Shown piece after piece: positions 8,236-16,565 of a DNA stretch of 64,000 bases. The first letter of the stretch is position 1. Each line of letters begins with the position of its first letter. Under the pieces are notes generated by a model. It was not told where the DNA came from. It saw only the letters and a program-made list of their open reading frames with translations, and ran no database searches. Source of the DNA: Phytohabitans maris (GTDB lineage: Bacteria > Actinomycetota > Actinomycetes > Mycobacteriales > Micromonosporaceae). Made by a program: the position numbers and the translations under genes. Location: NCBI RefSeq assembly GCF_031085175.1, contig NZ_JAVHUY010000013.1:124001-188000 (forward strand), in the 5' to 3' direction.

Positions 8236-8552
8236 CTATCCCTGGTACGGGGGTGCGACGCCCAGCCACACCTCGGCACCGGGGCCTCTTGGGGCGGATG
8301 GGCACCCGGCTGGCTGTTGCGCACCGCCAGCCGGGTGCCCCACTCGACGTAGCCGGCGAACGCCGACCGGAACTCCGGGTCGTCCGGCAGCGACACCTCG
8401 TCCGCCGCGTCCATCAGCAGGTCGCCCCAGCGCCGCCGCTGTGGCTCGGTGATGGCCTTCCCGAGGTGCTGCCGCAGCATGTGCGCGGGTAACCACCCCG
8501 CTCGGCCGTGTACGCCGCCGGCCCATTCGTGCAGCGTCGGTGGGTGCACCAT
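8236..8552 (-). pseudogene. truncated-haemoglobin/globin family pseudogene with internal deletion and frameshifts
   Basis: On the minus strand the reading starts PPTLHEWAGG, matching the usual N-terminus of actinobacterial globins (xxYEWAGG), then jumps directly into the C-terminal half: HMLRQHLGKAITEPQRRRW, ADEVSLPDDPEFRSAF, YVEWGTRLAVRNSQPGA. From my memory of the family about 60 residues, including most of the haem pocket, are missing. The junction contains AYTAERGGYP in a second frame, and the end VWLGVAPPYQG with its TAG at 8236 is also in another frame than PEFRSAF. So at least one deletion and two frame shifts are needed. Sequencing error might explain the shifts but not the deletion. 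Confidence 0.75.
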
Positions 8553-8643
8553 GGGTACAGCCCAACACGCCCGGCCCCGGTGCGCCAGGCCATGTACGAC
8601 TGGGCCTGGCCCGCGCCGCCCGCACCGGTGCCACGATCGCCGG

Positions 8644-9585
8644 CTAGGCGGCGGCGACCTCGGCGGCGAGGGCGCGTACGACGGCGGAGGGGCTCTGGCG
8701 GCCGAGGCGCTGGGCCATCCAGAGGCTGGTGCGGACCAGCGCGCCCAGGTCCACGCCCGTCGCTATGCCCAGGCCGTGCAGTTGCCAGACCAGGTCCTCG
8801 GTGGCGAGGTTGCCGGTGGCGCTCTTGGCGTACGGGCAGCCGCCCAGGCCGCCGGCCGAGGAGTCCACCGTGGTCACGCCGGCCTGGAGGGCGGCGAGGG
8901 TGTTGGCCAGTGCCTGGCCGTACGTGTCGTGGAAGTGCACCGCCAGCCGGTCCGGGCCGACGCCGGCGTCGGCGAGGACACGGATCAGCGACGTGACGTG
9001 GCCGGGGGTGCCCACGCCGATCGTGTCGCCGAGGGAGAGCTGGTCGCAGCCGAGGCCGACCAGGCGGCGGGCGACCGACACGACCTGGGGGACGGGGACC
9101 TCGCCCTCCCAGGGGTCGCCGAAGCACATGGACAGGTACGCGCGGACCCGCAGGCCCTCGGCGCGGGCGCGCTCCACCACCGGCTCGAACATCGCCAGCG
9201 ACTCGTCGACGGTGCGGTTGAGGTTGCGCTTGGCGAACGTCTCCGTCGCGCTGCCGAAGATGGCGATCTCGCGCACGCCCAGCGCCAGCGCCCGGTCCAG
9301 GCCGCGCTGGTTGGGGACCAGCACCGGGTAGCGCACGCCGGGCTTGGGGGGCAGGCGGGTGAGGAGGTCTTCGGCGTCGGCGAGCTGGGGCACCCACTGC
9401 GGGTGGACGAAGCTGGTCGCCTCGATGACGCCGAGGCCGGTGGCGGCGAGCCGGTCGAGGAACTCCAGCTTGACGTCGACCGGGACGATGGTCGACTCGT
9501 TCTGGAGGCCGTCGCGCGGCCCGACCTCCCAGATGGTCACGGACATCGGCAGCCCGGGCATCGGGACCCGCTGCGGGCTCAACAT
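8644..9585 (-). CDS. mvaB: hydroxymethylglutaryl-CoA lyase
   Basis: 313 residues of the HMGL-like TIM-barrel family. It cleaves HMG-CoA to acetyl-CoA and acetoacetate in leucine and ketone-body catabolism. The N-terminal EVGPRDGLQNE carries the metal-binding Asp and substrate Arg, HFHDTYGQALAN has the two metal His residues region, and GGLGGCPYAKSATGN holds the catalytic Cys loop. The start at 9585 gives about 14 residues before the barrel; the ATG at 9546 is an alternative. Stand-alone: no acyl-CoA dehydrogenase or carboxylase genes are adjacent. Homologous lyases of the same fold (for example citramalate-type) cannot be wholly excluded. Confidence 0.87.
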   Translation of the reverse strand: MLSPQRVPMPGLPMSVTIWEVGPRDGLQNESTIVPVDVKLEFLDRLAATGLGVIEATSFVHPQWVPQLADAEDLLTRLPPKPGVRYPVLVPNQRGLDRALALGVREIAIFGSATETFAKRNLNRTVDESLAMFEPVVERARAEGLRVRAYLSMCFGDPWEGEVPVPQVVSVARRLVGLGCDQLSLGDTIGVGTPGHVTSLIRVLADAGVGPDRLAVHFHDTYGQALANTLAALQAGVTTVDSSAGGLGGCPYAKSATGNLATEDLVWQLHGLGIATGVDLGALVRTSLWMAQRLGRQSPSAVVRALAAEVAAA

Positions 9586-9616
9586 CCCTCGAACCTACGC
9601 CAGCTGGCCACCCCGA

Positions 9617-9671
9617 CGCAGCGAGCCGCCCAGACGGGCGAAGCAGGCCGGGCGCAGCGAGCCGCCCAGAC
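9617..9671. repeat. 19-bp direct repeat
   Basis: CGCAGCGAGCCGCCCAGAC occurs at 9617-9635 and again at 9653-9671, 36 bp apart, in the short spacer between the lyase and exonuclease III genes. The material between and after the copies is similar, suggesting a local duplication. Confidence 0.8.
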
Positions 9672-9692
9672 CCGGCGAGGCGGGTGAGCCGC

Positions 9693-10460
9693 CTACACCA
9701 GCTCGACCACTACCGGTGCGTGGTCCGAGGGGCCCTTGCCCTTGCGGGCCTCGCGGTCGATGTACGCCGACGTCACCGTCACGCCGGCGCTCGCGTACAC
9801 CAGGTCGATGCGCATGCCCATGTTCTGGTGGAACATGCCGGCCCGGTAGTCCCAGTACGTGAAGGGGTGCGGTCCCTTCATCGGGGTCGGCACCACGTCG
9901 GTGAAGCCGGCCGCCAGGATCCGGGCCAGCGCGTCCCGCTCCGGCGCCGTGACGTGGGTGGAGCCGGCGAACGCCTTCGGGTCCCACACGTCCGCGTCGG
10001 TCGGCGCCACGTTGAAGTCGCCGGCCACGACCACGGGCTGGCCGGTCGCGAGGTCGGCGGCGAGCGCGTCGCGGAGGGCGGCGAGCCAGCCCAGCTTGTA
10101 CACGTAGTGCGGCGAGTCGGGCTCGCGGCCGTTCGGCACGTACACCGACCACACGCGCAGCCCGCCGCAGGTGGCCGAGATCGCGCGCGCCTCCGGGTCG
10201 GGGAAGCCGGGCTCGGCGTCGAAGCCGCGGATCACGTCCTCGATGCCGACCTTGGAGAGGATCGCCACGCCGTTCCACCGGCCGTCGCCGTGGGTGGCGA
10301 CCTCGTACCCGGCCTCTTTGATCTCGGCGGTGGGGATGGCCGCGTCCGCGAGCTTGGTCTCCTGCAGGAGCAGCACGTCCGGCCGCTTGTCGGCCAGCCA
10401 CGGGATGAGCCGGGGCAGGCGCATCTTCAGGGAGTTGACGTTCCACGTGGCGAGACGCAT
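9693..10460 (-). CDS. xthA: exodeoxyribonuclease III
   Basis: 255 residues from the ATG at 10460 (a TTG directly before it would add one residue). All exonuclease III motifs are in order: RLATWNVNSLKMRLPRL, LLQETKLAD, GRWNGVAILS, VVAGDFNVAPTDADVWD and the terminal GPSDHAPVVVELV. It acts as a 3'-5' exonuclease and AP endonuclease in base excision repair. The leader is very short, with ACGCTCTTTTG before the start, so a leaderless transcript is possible. Full length for the family. Confidence 0.93.
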   Translation of the reverse strand: MRLATWNVNSLKMRLPRLIPWLADKRPDVLLLQETKLADAAIPTAEIKEAGYEVATHGDGRWNGVAILSKVGIEDVIRGFDAEPGFPDPEARAISATCGGLRVWSVYVPNGREPDSPHYVYKLGWLAALRDALAADLATGQPVVVAGDFNVAPTDADVWDPKAFAGSTHVTAPERDALARILAAGFTDVVPTPMKGPHPFTYWDYRAGMFHQNMGMRIDLVYASAGVTVTSAYIDREARKGKGPSDHAPVVVELV

Positions 10461-10483
10461 CAAAAGAGCGTATGCCGGTGCGG

Positions 10484-10891
10484 TCAGGGATGCAGCGACA
10501 GGCCCTTCAGTACCTTGTCCACCGCGTTGCGCGGGCCGTGCACCGACAGGCCGACGAGCCGCAGCTTCTCGGCGGGTACCGCGCGCACCGCGGCCCGGTT
10601 GTCGCCGTCGTTGCCGGTGGTGAAGAGCTCCTCGGTGTACACGCCGACCGCCAGCCCCCGCTCGACCGCCTTGGCGCGCGCCTCGGTGAGCGCGGCGAGG
10701 TCGGCGGCGTACACGAGCACCGGCTGGCCGAACATCGGCAGGTAGGGGGTGCCCGAGCCGTCCTCGTAGGGCTCGCCGACCGTGGCCGGGAACGCGCCGG
10801 CGACGCCGGAGGCGAGGAAGGCGGTCACGTTCAGGCGCTGCCAGGCGGCGAGGTCGTCCCGGACGACGATAGCGATCTTGGTGGTGGCCAT
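10484..10891 (-). CDS. DUF2000 family protein
   Basis: 135 residues from the ATG at 10891 (MATTKIAIVVRDDLAAWQRL). The pattern of a Rossmann-like start, a central region KPxxxYLP-type (GTPYLPMFGQPVLVY) and TEELFTTGND near the C-terminus matches DUF2000, a family of unknown function found near AraC regulators and small enzymes. A divergent AraC-type gene starts 96 nt away, so the two may share a promoter region and the regulator may control this gene. Confidence 0.7.
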   Translation of the reverse strand: MATTKIAIVVRDDLAAWQRLNVTAFLASGVAGAFPATVGEPYEDGSGTPYLPMFGQPVLVYAADLAALTEARAKAVERGLAVGVYTEELFTTGNDGDNRAAVRAVPAEKLRLVGLSVHGPRNAVDKVLKGLSLHP

Positions 10892-10987
10892 GCCGTCATG
10901 GTCACAGCGGCCGGATGCGACGGTCTTGGACGCTGGTGCGCGCCGGCGAGACGGAGGACGGTGGTGCACCGGGGGGATACTGGGACG

Positions 10988-11836
10988 GTGGGGGACTGGG
11001 CGCGATACTGGCGGGCCGCCGACCGGCCGCTGGAGGCGATGCACGCCCACTTCGAGCAGCACGTCTACCACCGGCACAGCCACGAGACGTACTCGTTCGG
11101 CGTGACCGAGACCGGCGTGCAGTCCTTCACCTGCCGGGGCGCGGCGCACACCTCCAGCGCCGGGATGGTGATGGCGTTCAATCCGGACGAACCCCATGAC
11201 GGTCAGGCCGCCGACGCGCTCGGGTTCACGTACCGGATGGTCCACATCGGCCCCGACCTGGTCCGTGACGTGCTCGCGGACCGGGCCGAGCGCGAGGTCG
11301 GGCTGCCTTTGTTCGCGGAGCCGGTGGTGGCCGACACGCGGCTGGCCGGCGCGGTGGCCGGCCTGCACGCGGCGCTGGTGGGGCCGGCGACGGCGCTTGC
11401 CCGCGACGAGCGGCTGGCCGCGGCCGTGGCGGCGATCACCCGGCACGGCAGGAGCGCGCGGCCACCGCGCCGCACCGCCGCCGCCGGCATCGCGCGGCGG
11501 GTGCGTGACCGGCTCGAGGAGGGGTACGCCGAGGACGTCACCGCCGGCGACCTCGCGGCCGCCGCGGGCACCAGCCGGTTCGCGGTCTACCGCGCCTTCC
11601 GGCAGGTGTACGGGCTGTCGCCGAGCGACTACCAGCGCCAGGTCCGGCTGCGGCGGGCCCGCCAGCTGATCGGGGCCGGGAGCGGGATCGCCGAGGCGGC
11701 CGCGGCGAGCGGGTTCGCCGACCAGAGCCACCTGACCCGGTGGTTCACGCGCTGTTACGGGGTGACACCGGGCGCATACCGCCACGCCCTTCACCCCAGC
11801 ACCGTTAGGGAGCCCTCATCACGAACCCGTCCGTAG
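10988..11836 (+). CDS. AraC family transcriptional regulator
   Basis: 282 residues from the GTG at 10988. The N-terminal part is an AraC-type cupin (HVYHRHSHETYSFGV, MVMAFNPDEPHDG), and the C-terminal about 100 residues carry two helix-turn-helix motifs: TAGDLAAAAGTSRFAVYRAF and GIAEAAAASGFADQSHLTRW. This arrangement senses a small ligand and activates nearby genes. The divergent DUF2000 gene is the obvious candidate target. The gene ends 10 nt before the next start. Confidence 0.9.
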   Translation: MGDWARYWRAADRPLEAMHAHFEQHVYHRHSHETYSFGVTETGVQSFTCRGAAHTSSAGMVMAFNPDEPHDGQAADALGFTYRMVHIGPDLVRDVLADRAEREVGLPLFAEPVVADTRLAGAVAGLHAALVGPATALARDERLAAAVAAITRHGRSARPPRRTAAAGIARRVRDRLEEGYAEDVTAGDLAAAAGTSRFAVYRAFRQVYGLSPSDYQRQVRLRRARQLIGAGSGIAEAAAASGFADQSHLTRWFTRCYGVTPGAYRHALHPSTVREPSSRTRP

Positions 11837-11846
11837 AGTTGCCGGT

Positions 11847-14126
11847 GTGACACAGGAGCGCGATGTCGTCGCGACCCGCCCGGGGCGGGCCCGCGTGGGC
11901 CTGCGCGCCCTGCGCGGCTGGCGGCCCACCTTCCAGCGGGTGCGCGGCATCCTGCGCAGCGCGGTGACCTCGTTCATCGTGCTGGCCGGCACGTTCTGGC
12001 TGCTGCCCGGCGTGACCGCGAGCGGCCTCGTCGCGCTGCTCGGCCTGGTGGTGCTGGTCGCCGCCGTCGGCGCGCTGCTCCGCCCGCTCCTGCTCGCGAT
12101 CGCCACCGTGCTCGGCGGCTTCGGCGCGCTGGTGCTGGGCGCGATGGTGCAGGCCATCGTGCTGTACGTGGCGCTGTGGCTCGCGCCCGACACCCACGTG
12201 GCCAACCTCCCGGTGGTCTTCGGCGCCTCGTGGGTGGCGGTGGCGCTCGCCGCGCTGGTCAACTGGTTTGCGGACGCCGGCACCGACGACGCGTTCGTCA
12301 GCGAGACCGTGCGCCTGATGGCCCGCGTGCGCCGCATCGAGGAGAAGGCGAAGCGCGTCTCGGCGAGTGTGGCCGGCGCCGCCGCCGAGGCCTGCCCGGA
12401 CGGCCTGCTGGTGGTCCAGCTCGACGGCGTGCCCGCGCCGCTGCTGCGCTGGGCGGTCCGCGCCGGCAACCTGCCCAACATCGGCCGGTGGCTGCGCACC
12501 CGCAGCCACCGCCTGGCCGGCTGGCACACCGGCATCCCGGCCACGACGCCCGCCGCCCAGGCGGGCATCCTTTACGGCGACGTCCGCCGGGTGCCGGCAT
12601 TCCGCTGGTACGAGAAGGACACCCGGCGCCTCGTCGTCACGAGCCGTCCCCGCGACGCGGCCGAGGTCGAGCGGCGGCTCGCCGGCGACCGGGGACTGCT
12701 GCGCGACGGCGGGGTGAGCATCAGCAACGTCTTCTCCGGCGACGCCGACACCTGCCTGCTCACGGTCAGCCACGCCGCGCTGCCCGGCCGCAACGCGCGC
12801 GGGTACGCGGCGTTCATGACCAGTCCGTACGGCTTCACCCGCGCGGTGGTGCTCGGCCTCGGCGGGGTGATCCGGGAGCTGCACCAGGCGCGGGTGCAGC
12901 GGCGCCGCGACGTACGCCCGCGGGTCAGCCGGGGCGGCGCGTTCCTCGCCCTGCGCCCCGCCACCACGCTGCTGCGCGACCTCAACGTCACGCTGATCGC
13001 CGAGCAGATGGCCCGGGGCGCCCCGACGATCTTCTGCGACTTCGTCGACTACGACGAGGTGGCCCACCACGCCGGCCCCGCCCGCCCGGAGGCGCTGGAC
13101 GTACTGGAGTCGCTCGACCAGGTGCTCGGCATCCTCGAGCGGCTCTCGGTCGAGGCCGCCCGCCGCTACCACCTGGTGGTCCTCTCCGACCACGGGCAGA
13201 GCCAGGGCGCCACGTTCCGGCAGCGCTTCGACGAGTCGCTGGAGGAGGTCGTGGCGCGGCTGGCCCACGGCGGCACCAACGGCCACCGGCCCGGCGCGGC
13301 CACCCGTACCGTCGAGGAGTGGGGCCGGGTCAACGCCCTGCTCACCGAGGCCGTGGCCCGGCAGGGGCCGACCGCCGCCGCCACCCGGAAGGCGATCCGC
13401 AAGCACACCCGCGACGGCGAGGTGACGCTCGGCCCCGCCGACGAAGAGGCGAAGGCGATCGCCGAGCGCGACCCGGAGACCGTGGTGATCGCCTCGGGCA
13501 ACCTCGGCATGGTCTACCTGACCCGCCACCCGGAAAAGCTCACCCGCGACCGGATCGAGGCCGAGCACCCCGAGCTCGTCGCCGGGCTCGTCGCGCACCC
13601 CGGCATCGGCCTGGTGGTGGTCGACGAGGCGGAGCACGGGCCGGTGGCGCTCGGCCGGCGGGGCAGGCACCGGCTGCGCGACGGGCACGTGGAGGGGGAG
13701 GACCCGCTCACGCCGTACGGGCCGCGCGCCCGCGAAGATCTCCTGCGCCACCAGGAGATCGACCACGTCGGCGACCTGGTACTGGTCAGCATGGTGGAGC
13801 CGGGCATCGACGAGGTGGCCGCGTTCGAGGAGCTGGTCGGCAGCCACGGCGGGCTGGGCGGCTGGCAGACCGAGGCGGTGCTCGTCTACCCGGCCGGCTG
13901 GGCGCTGGAGACCGACCCCGTGGTCGGCCCGGACGGCGTGTACCGCACGCTGCTCGGCTGGCTCGAGACGCTCGGCCTGCGCGGCGCTTCCACGCCGGCT
14001 GTCTCTCCCGCGCCCGCTGGTCCTTCGGCGGCGGCTTCGGGCGGCGCGGCGCCGCACGCCGATGCGCGAGCGGACGCCGACCTGCCGTCCGGGGCGCCGG
14101 TCAGGCTTCCGTCTGCCGGGGCCTGA
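11847..14126 (+). CDS. holin-like membrane domain fused to an alkaline-phosphatase-superfamily phosphodiesterase
   Basis: 759 residues, GTG start. Residues about 25-160 contain four membrane segments resembling the phage-holin-like family 4 module (SFIVLAGTFWLLPG, LLGLVVLVAAVGALL). The rest resembles type I phosphodiesterase/nucleotide pyrophosphatase: VVQLDGVPAPLLRWA (metal Asp), GIPATTPAAQAGILYG (nucleophilic Thr), CDFVDYDEVAHHAGP and VVLSDHGQSQG (metal Asp/His). The catalytic part could hydrolyse phosphodiesters or phosphonolipids at the membrane. The Ala/Pro-rich C-terminus overlaps the convergent DedA gene by 26 nt. Confidence 0.8.
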   Translation: MTQERDVVATRPGRARVGLRALRGWRPTFQRVRGILRSAVTSFIVLAGTFWLLPGVTASGLVALLGLVVLVAAVGALLRPLLLAIATVLGGFGALVLGAMVQAIVLYVALWLAPDTHVANLPVVFGASWVAVALAALVNWFADAGTDDAFVSETVRLMARVRRIEEKAKRVSASVAGAAAEACPDGLLVVQLDGVPAPLLRWAVRAGNLPNIGRWLRTRSHRLAGWHTGIPATTPAAQAGILYGDVRRVPAFRWYEKDTRRLVVTSRPRDAAEVERRLAGDRGLLRDGGVSISNVFSGDADTCLLTVSHAALPGRNARGYAAFMTSPYGFTRAVVLGLGGVIRELHQARVQRRRDVRPRVSRGGAFLALRPATTLLRDLNVTLIAEQMARGAPTIFCDFVDYDEVAHHAGPARPEALDVLESLDQVLGILERLSVEAARRYHLVVLSDHGQSQGATFRQRFDESLEEVVARLAHGGTNGHRPGAATRTVEEWGRVNALLTEAVARQGPTAAATRKAIRKHTRDGEVTLGPADEEAKAIAERDPETVVIASGNLGMVYLTRHPEKLTRDRIEAEHPELVAGLVAHPGIGLVVVDEAEHGPVALGRRGRHRLRDGHVEGEDPLTPYGPRAREDLLRHQEIDHVGDLVLVSMVEPGIDEVAAFEELVGSHGGLGGWQTEAVLVYPAGWALETDPVVGPDGVYRTLLGWLETLGLRGASTPAVSPAPAGPSAAASGGAAPHADARADADLPSGAPVRLPSAGA

Positions 14127-14700
14127 CGTCCGGGCTCTCCGCCGCCGCCTCCCGCCGCCGGCTGATGATCGTCGCGGTCTGGGAGATCAGCAGCACCAGC
14201 AGCACCGCGGCCACCACGCTCTGCCAGGGCTCCGGGAAGATCGCGTACCCGAAGATGCCGATCCCCGCGTACACCGTCGACCAGAGCAGGCAGGCCGGCA
14301 GGTTGGTCACCGCGAACCGCCGCCAGTCCAGCCCCATCAGCGCCGCCGCGAGCAGCACCGGTACCCGCCCGCCGGGCAGCAGCCGGGACACCAGCAGCAC
14401 CGAGATCTGCCGCTCGTCCAGCTTCTTGCGCATCCGCTCCAGGCGCTCCGGGTCGCGTAGCCAGTGCAGCCGCCGGGCCAGCTGCTCACCGCCCCAGCGG
14501 CAGATCGCGTACATGCCGAGGTCGCCGATGTACGCCCCGCCCGCCCCGGCCACGACGACGAGCAGCACGTGCAGCGGGTTCTGGTGGGCCGCGTACGCCG
14601 CCGCCCCGCTCACCGCGGCCCCGGTCGGCACGATCGGCACCACCGCGCCGAACGTCACCACCACGACCAGCCACACCAGCGTGCTGAGGGTCGCCGTCAC
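14101..14700 (-). CDS. DedA family membrane protein
   Basis: 199 residues; the GTG at 14700 overlaps the stop of the upstream metallo-hydrolase (GTGA), so the pair is coupled. Several hydrophobic segments surround the VTT/DedA signature LLPGGRVPVLLAAALMGLDW, the arginine- and glycine-containing re-entrant region of lipid scramblase-like proteins. Members help recycle lipid carriers or maintain membrane homeostasis. Its 3' end overlaps the convergent phosphodiesterase gene. Confidence 0.85.
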   Translation of the reverse strand: MTATLSTLVWLVVVVTFGAVVPIVPTGAAVSGAAAYAAHQNPLHVLLVVVAGAGGAYIGDLGMYAICRWGGEQLARRLHWLRDPERLERMRKKLDERQISVLLVSRLLPGGRVPVLLAAALMGLDWRRFAVTNLPACLLWSTVYAGIGIFGYAIFPEPWQSVVAAVLLVLLISQTATIISRRREAAAESPDVRPRQTEA

Positions 14701-15467
14701 GGGGCGACCGTCAGGGAGTCGCCGGGGGTCAGGACGGTGACCCGGGTACCGGGTGCCACGGTCTCGCTGATCCGCGCGAAGTCCGGCCCCGGGTTGTGGA
14801 ACCGGTCCGGCCGCACCCGCGCCAGCCCCACCGGCCAGAACGTGCCGAAGTGCACCGGCACCGCCTCCCGGGGCGCCGCCCGGCGCATCGCCTCGGCCGC
14901 CGTGTACGCGTCGAGGTGTCCCCGCCCCAGCGTCGGCCCCCAGCCGCCCACCGGCACCAGCGCCAGGTCGAGCGGGCCGAGGTCGGCCATCCCCTCGAAG
15001 AGCCCGGTGTCGCCGGCGAACCAGGTGTTGGCCGCGCCGTGCACCGTGTAGCCGACCGCCGCCGCCCGGTGCCGGGACCAGGGGCCGCGGGCGCCGTCGT
15101 GGGCCGCGGGGACGGCCCTGATCCGTACCGCCCCGACGGTCACCTCGTCGCCGATGGCCAGCTCCGCGCAGCGCCGGTGGTACGCGTGACCGAGCCGCTG
15201 CCGCACGAAGGCGCCCGCCCCGGCCGGCACCACGAGCGTGGTCTCGGGCCCGAGCCGCCGCAGGGACGCCACGTCGAGGTGGTCGGCGTGCAGGTGCGAC
15301 ACGAGCACCGCGTCCGGCTGCGCCGCGAGCCGTGGGGACGTACCCCGCATCCGCCGCAGGTGCGCGATCCGGTCGCCCAGCACCGGGTCGGTCACGATGC
15401 GCACGCCGGAGTCCTCGACCCAGACGGTGCTGTGCCCCCACCAGGTGACCTGGACCTTGTACGTCAC
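14697..15467 (-). CDS. MBL-fold metallo-hydrolase (UlaG/NAPE-PLD-like)
   Basis: 256 residues from the GTG at 15467; an ATG at 15503 would add 12 residues of little conservation. Metal motifs are intact: WWGHSTVWVE, SHLHADHLD (HxHxDH), AVPAAHDGARG, FAGDTGLFEG and the final VPVHFGTFWP His. The layout matches L-ascorbate-6-phosphate lactonase-like and N-acyl-phosphatidylethanolamine phospholipase-like hydrolases. Translationally coupled to a DedA-like membrane protein, which hints at a phospholipid-related job, but this is inference. Confidence 0.85.
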   Translation of the reverse strand: MTYKVQVTWWGHSTVWVEDSGVRIVTDPVLGDRIAHLRRMRGTSPRLAAQPDAVLVSHLHADHLDVASLRRLGPETTLVVPAGAGAFVRQRLGHAYHRRCAELAIGDEVTVGAVRIRAVPAAHDGARGPWSRHRAAAVGYTVHGAANTWFAGDTGLFEGMADLGPLDLALVPVGGWGPTLGRGHLDAYTAAEAMRRAAPREAVPVHFGTFWPVGLARVRPDRFHNPGPDFARISETVAPGTRVTVLTPGDSLTVAP

Positions 15468-15522
15468 GCCGCTACGGTACGGGACCGCCCGCCGCCCACC
15501 CACTCACCGGGCTCGTCGCGGC

Positions 15523-15780
15523 TCATCCGGCCAGCTTGGACACTAGCCGGTGCCCGGTCACCTCGTAGGTGCCGTCGCGCAACTCGTGCATCGTGACCAT
15601 GCCGTCGACCTCGTCGGCGTCGGCGTCACCCCGCACGATCCAGTAGCGCTCGATGCCCAACGCCGCATAGACGGCGAACTTGGCGACCGCGTCGTTCTCC
15701 TCGCTGCGGTCGGAGACCGCCTCCACGACCGTGTGGATAACCGTGCCGTCGTGCGTGGTCTCGCGCGCTCCCAGGCCCAC
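15523..15780 (-). pseudogene. Uma2 family protein, C-terminal fragment
   Basis: 85 codons. TVVEAVSDRSEENDAVAKF, YAALGIERYWIVRGD and a strand-rich tail match the second half of Uma2 (DUF820) restriction-endonuclease-fold proteins, which are normally about 180-200 residues. The N-terminal half with the catalytic Asp/Glu is absent, and the preceding bases show only a short frameshifted continuation (RLPP). I call a truncated remnant next to the VapBC pair. A real short protein starting at the ATG at 15780 cannot be excluded. Confidence 0.6.
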
Positions 15781-15852
15781 CGGCGGGCGGGAGTCGGCAG
15801 TTTACGGCGCTGCGCACCCCGGACGGGTCACCCCAAGCCGTGCCGCGACGGC

Positions 15853-16278
15853 CTACGCGGGCGTCTCCGGTCGGCGGACGGCTACGACGTCGAGGAGACT
15901 GTCCAGGCCGGCGAAGTCGTCCGGGTTGGTCGTGTAGAGCGGCAGCTGGTTGACGAGAGCTGTCGAGGCGATCATCAGGTCGGCGCGTCGGCGGGGCTTT
16001 CGACCAGCTGCCAGGACCGACGCGGAGAGAAGGCCGAACGCGCGAGCTGCTTCGGTGTCGAACGGCAAGGGCTCGAATGTGGACTCCACGTGCTGGAGGA
16101 GGTTGACCCGGAGGGAGCGCTCCACCGGATCATCCGCGTAATACGGCCCGGCGGAGAGTTCGGCGAGTGTTATCGCACTGATGAAGAGCTCGTCGGGCAG
16201 GTCGGCGGCGTCGAGGTTGCTGTGGTGGATGAGGATTTTGGTGTCCGCCAGGCCCCGCGTCGGCGGCTTACCACTCAC
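15853..16278 (-). CDS. vapC: PIN-domain toxin VapC
   Basis: 141 residues from the GTG at 16278, which overlaps the antitoxin gene by 11 nt. PIN acidic residues are all present: LADTKILIHH (Asp), ITLAELSAGPYY (Glu), RADLMIASTAL (Asp) and TTNPDDFAG near the end. PIN toxins are metal-dependent RNases held inactive by a cognate antitoxin. The upstream partner is Phd/YefM-like, a common VapC pairing. The divergence from the longer reading (start 16320) is settled by the GTG/TAA spacing. Confidence 0.87.
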   Translation of the reverse strand: MSGKPPTRGLADTKILIHHSNLDAADLPDELFISAITLAELSAGPYYADDPVERSLRVNLLQHVESTFEPLPFDTEAARAFGLLSASVLAAGRKPRRRADLMIASTALVNQLPLYTTNPDDFAGLDSLLDVVAVRRPETPA

Positions 16279-16534
16279 GGCTGTCCAGATCGTCGTCAAG
16301 GTGGGCGTCGAGGTCAGCACGGAAACGGTCGGCGTCGATCCGCGGGGCCGTGGCGAATACGGCGAGGAACTCCTCTTTGGGCACCGCGGTGCGACGTCGC
16401 AGCGGGATCAGGCGGGCGATCGGCGTGCCGTTTCGAGTGACGGTAAACGACTCACCCTGCTCGACCCGGCGCATGATCTCGCCGGACTCGTTGCGCAACT
16501 CGCGCTGGGTGATTTCGCGGGCAGCTTCGGCCAT
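16268..16534 (-). CDS. vapB: Phd/YefM-type antitoxin of VapBC
   Basis: 88 residues. ITQRELRNESGEIMRRVEQG followed by FTVTRNGTPIARLIPL is the typical Phd/YefM DNA-binding fold; the acidic C-terminus (RFRADLDAHLDDDLDSREW) should wrap the toxin. It lies directly before the PIN-domain gene with overlapping ends and likely represses its own promoter, located between 16535 and 16565, which is very short. Confidence 0.88.
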   Translation of the reverse strand: MAEAAREITQRELRNESGEIMRRVEQGESFTVTRNGTPIARLIPLRRRTAVPKEEFLAVFATAPRIDADRFRADLDAHLDDDLDSREW

Positions 16535-16565
16535 GCCACCATTCTACGCGAAGTGCTACTTGGTG

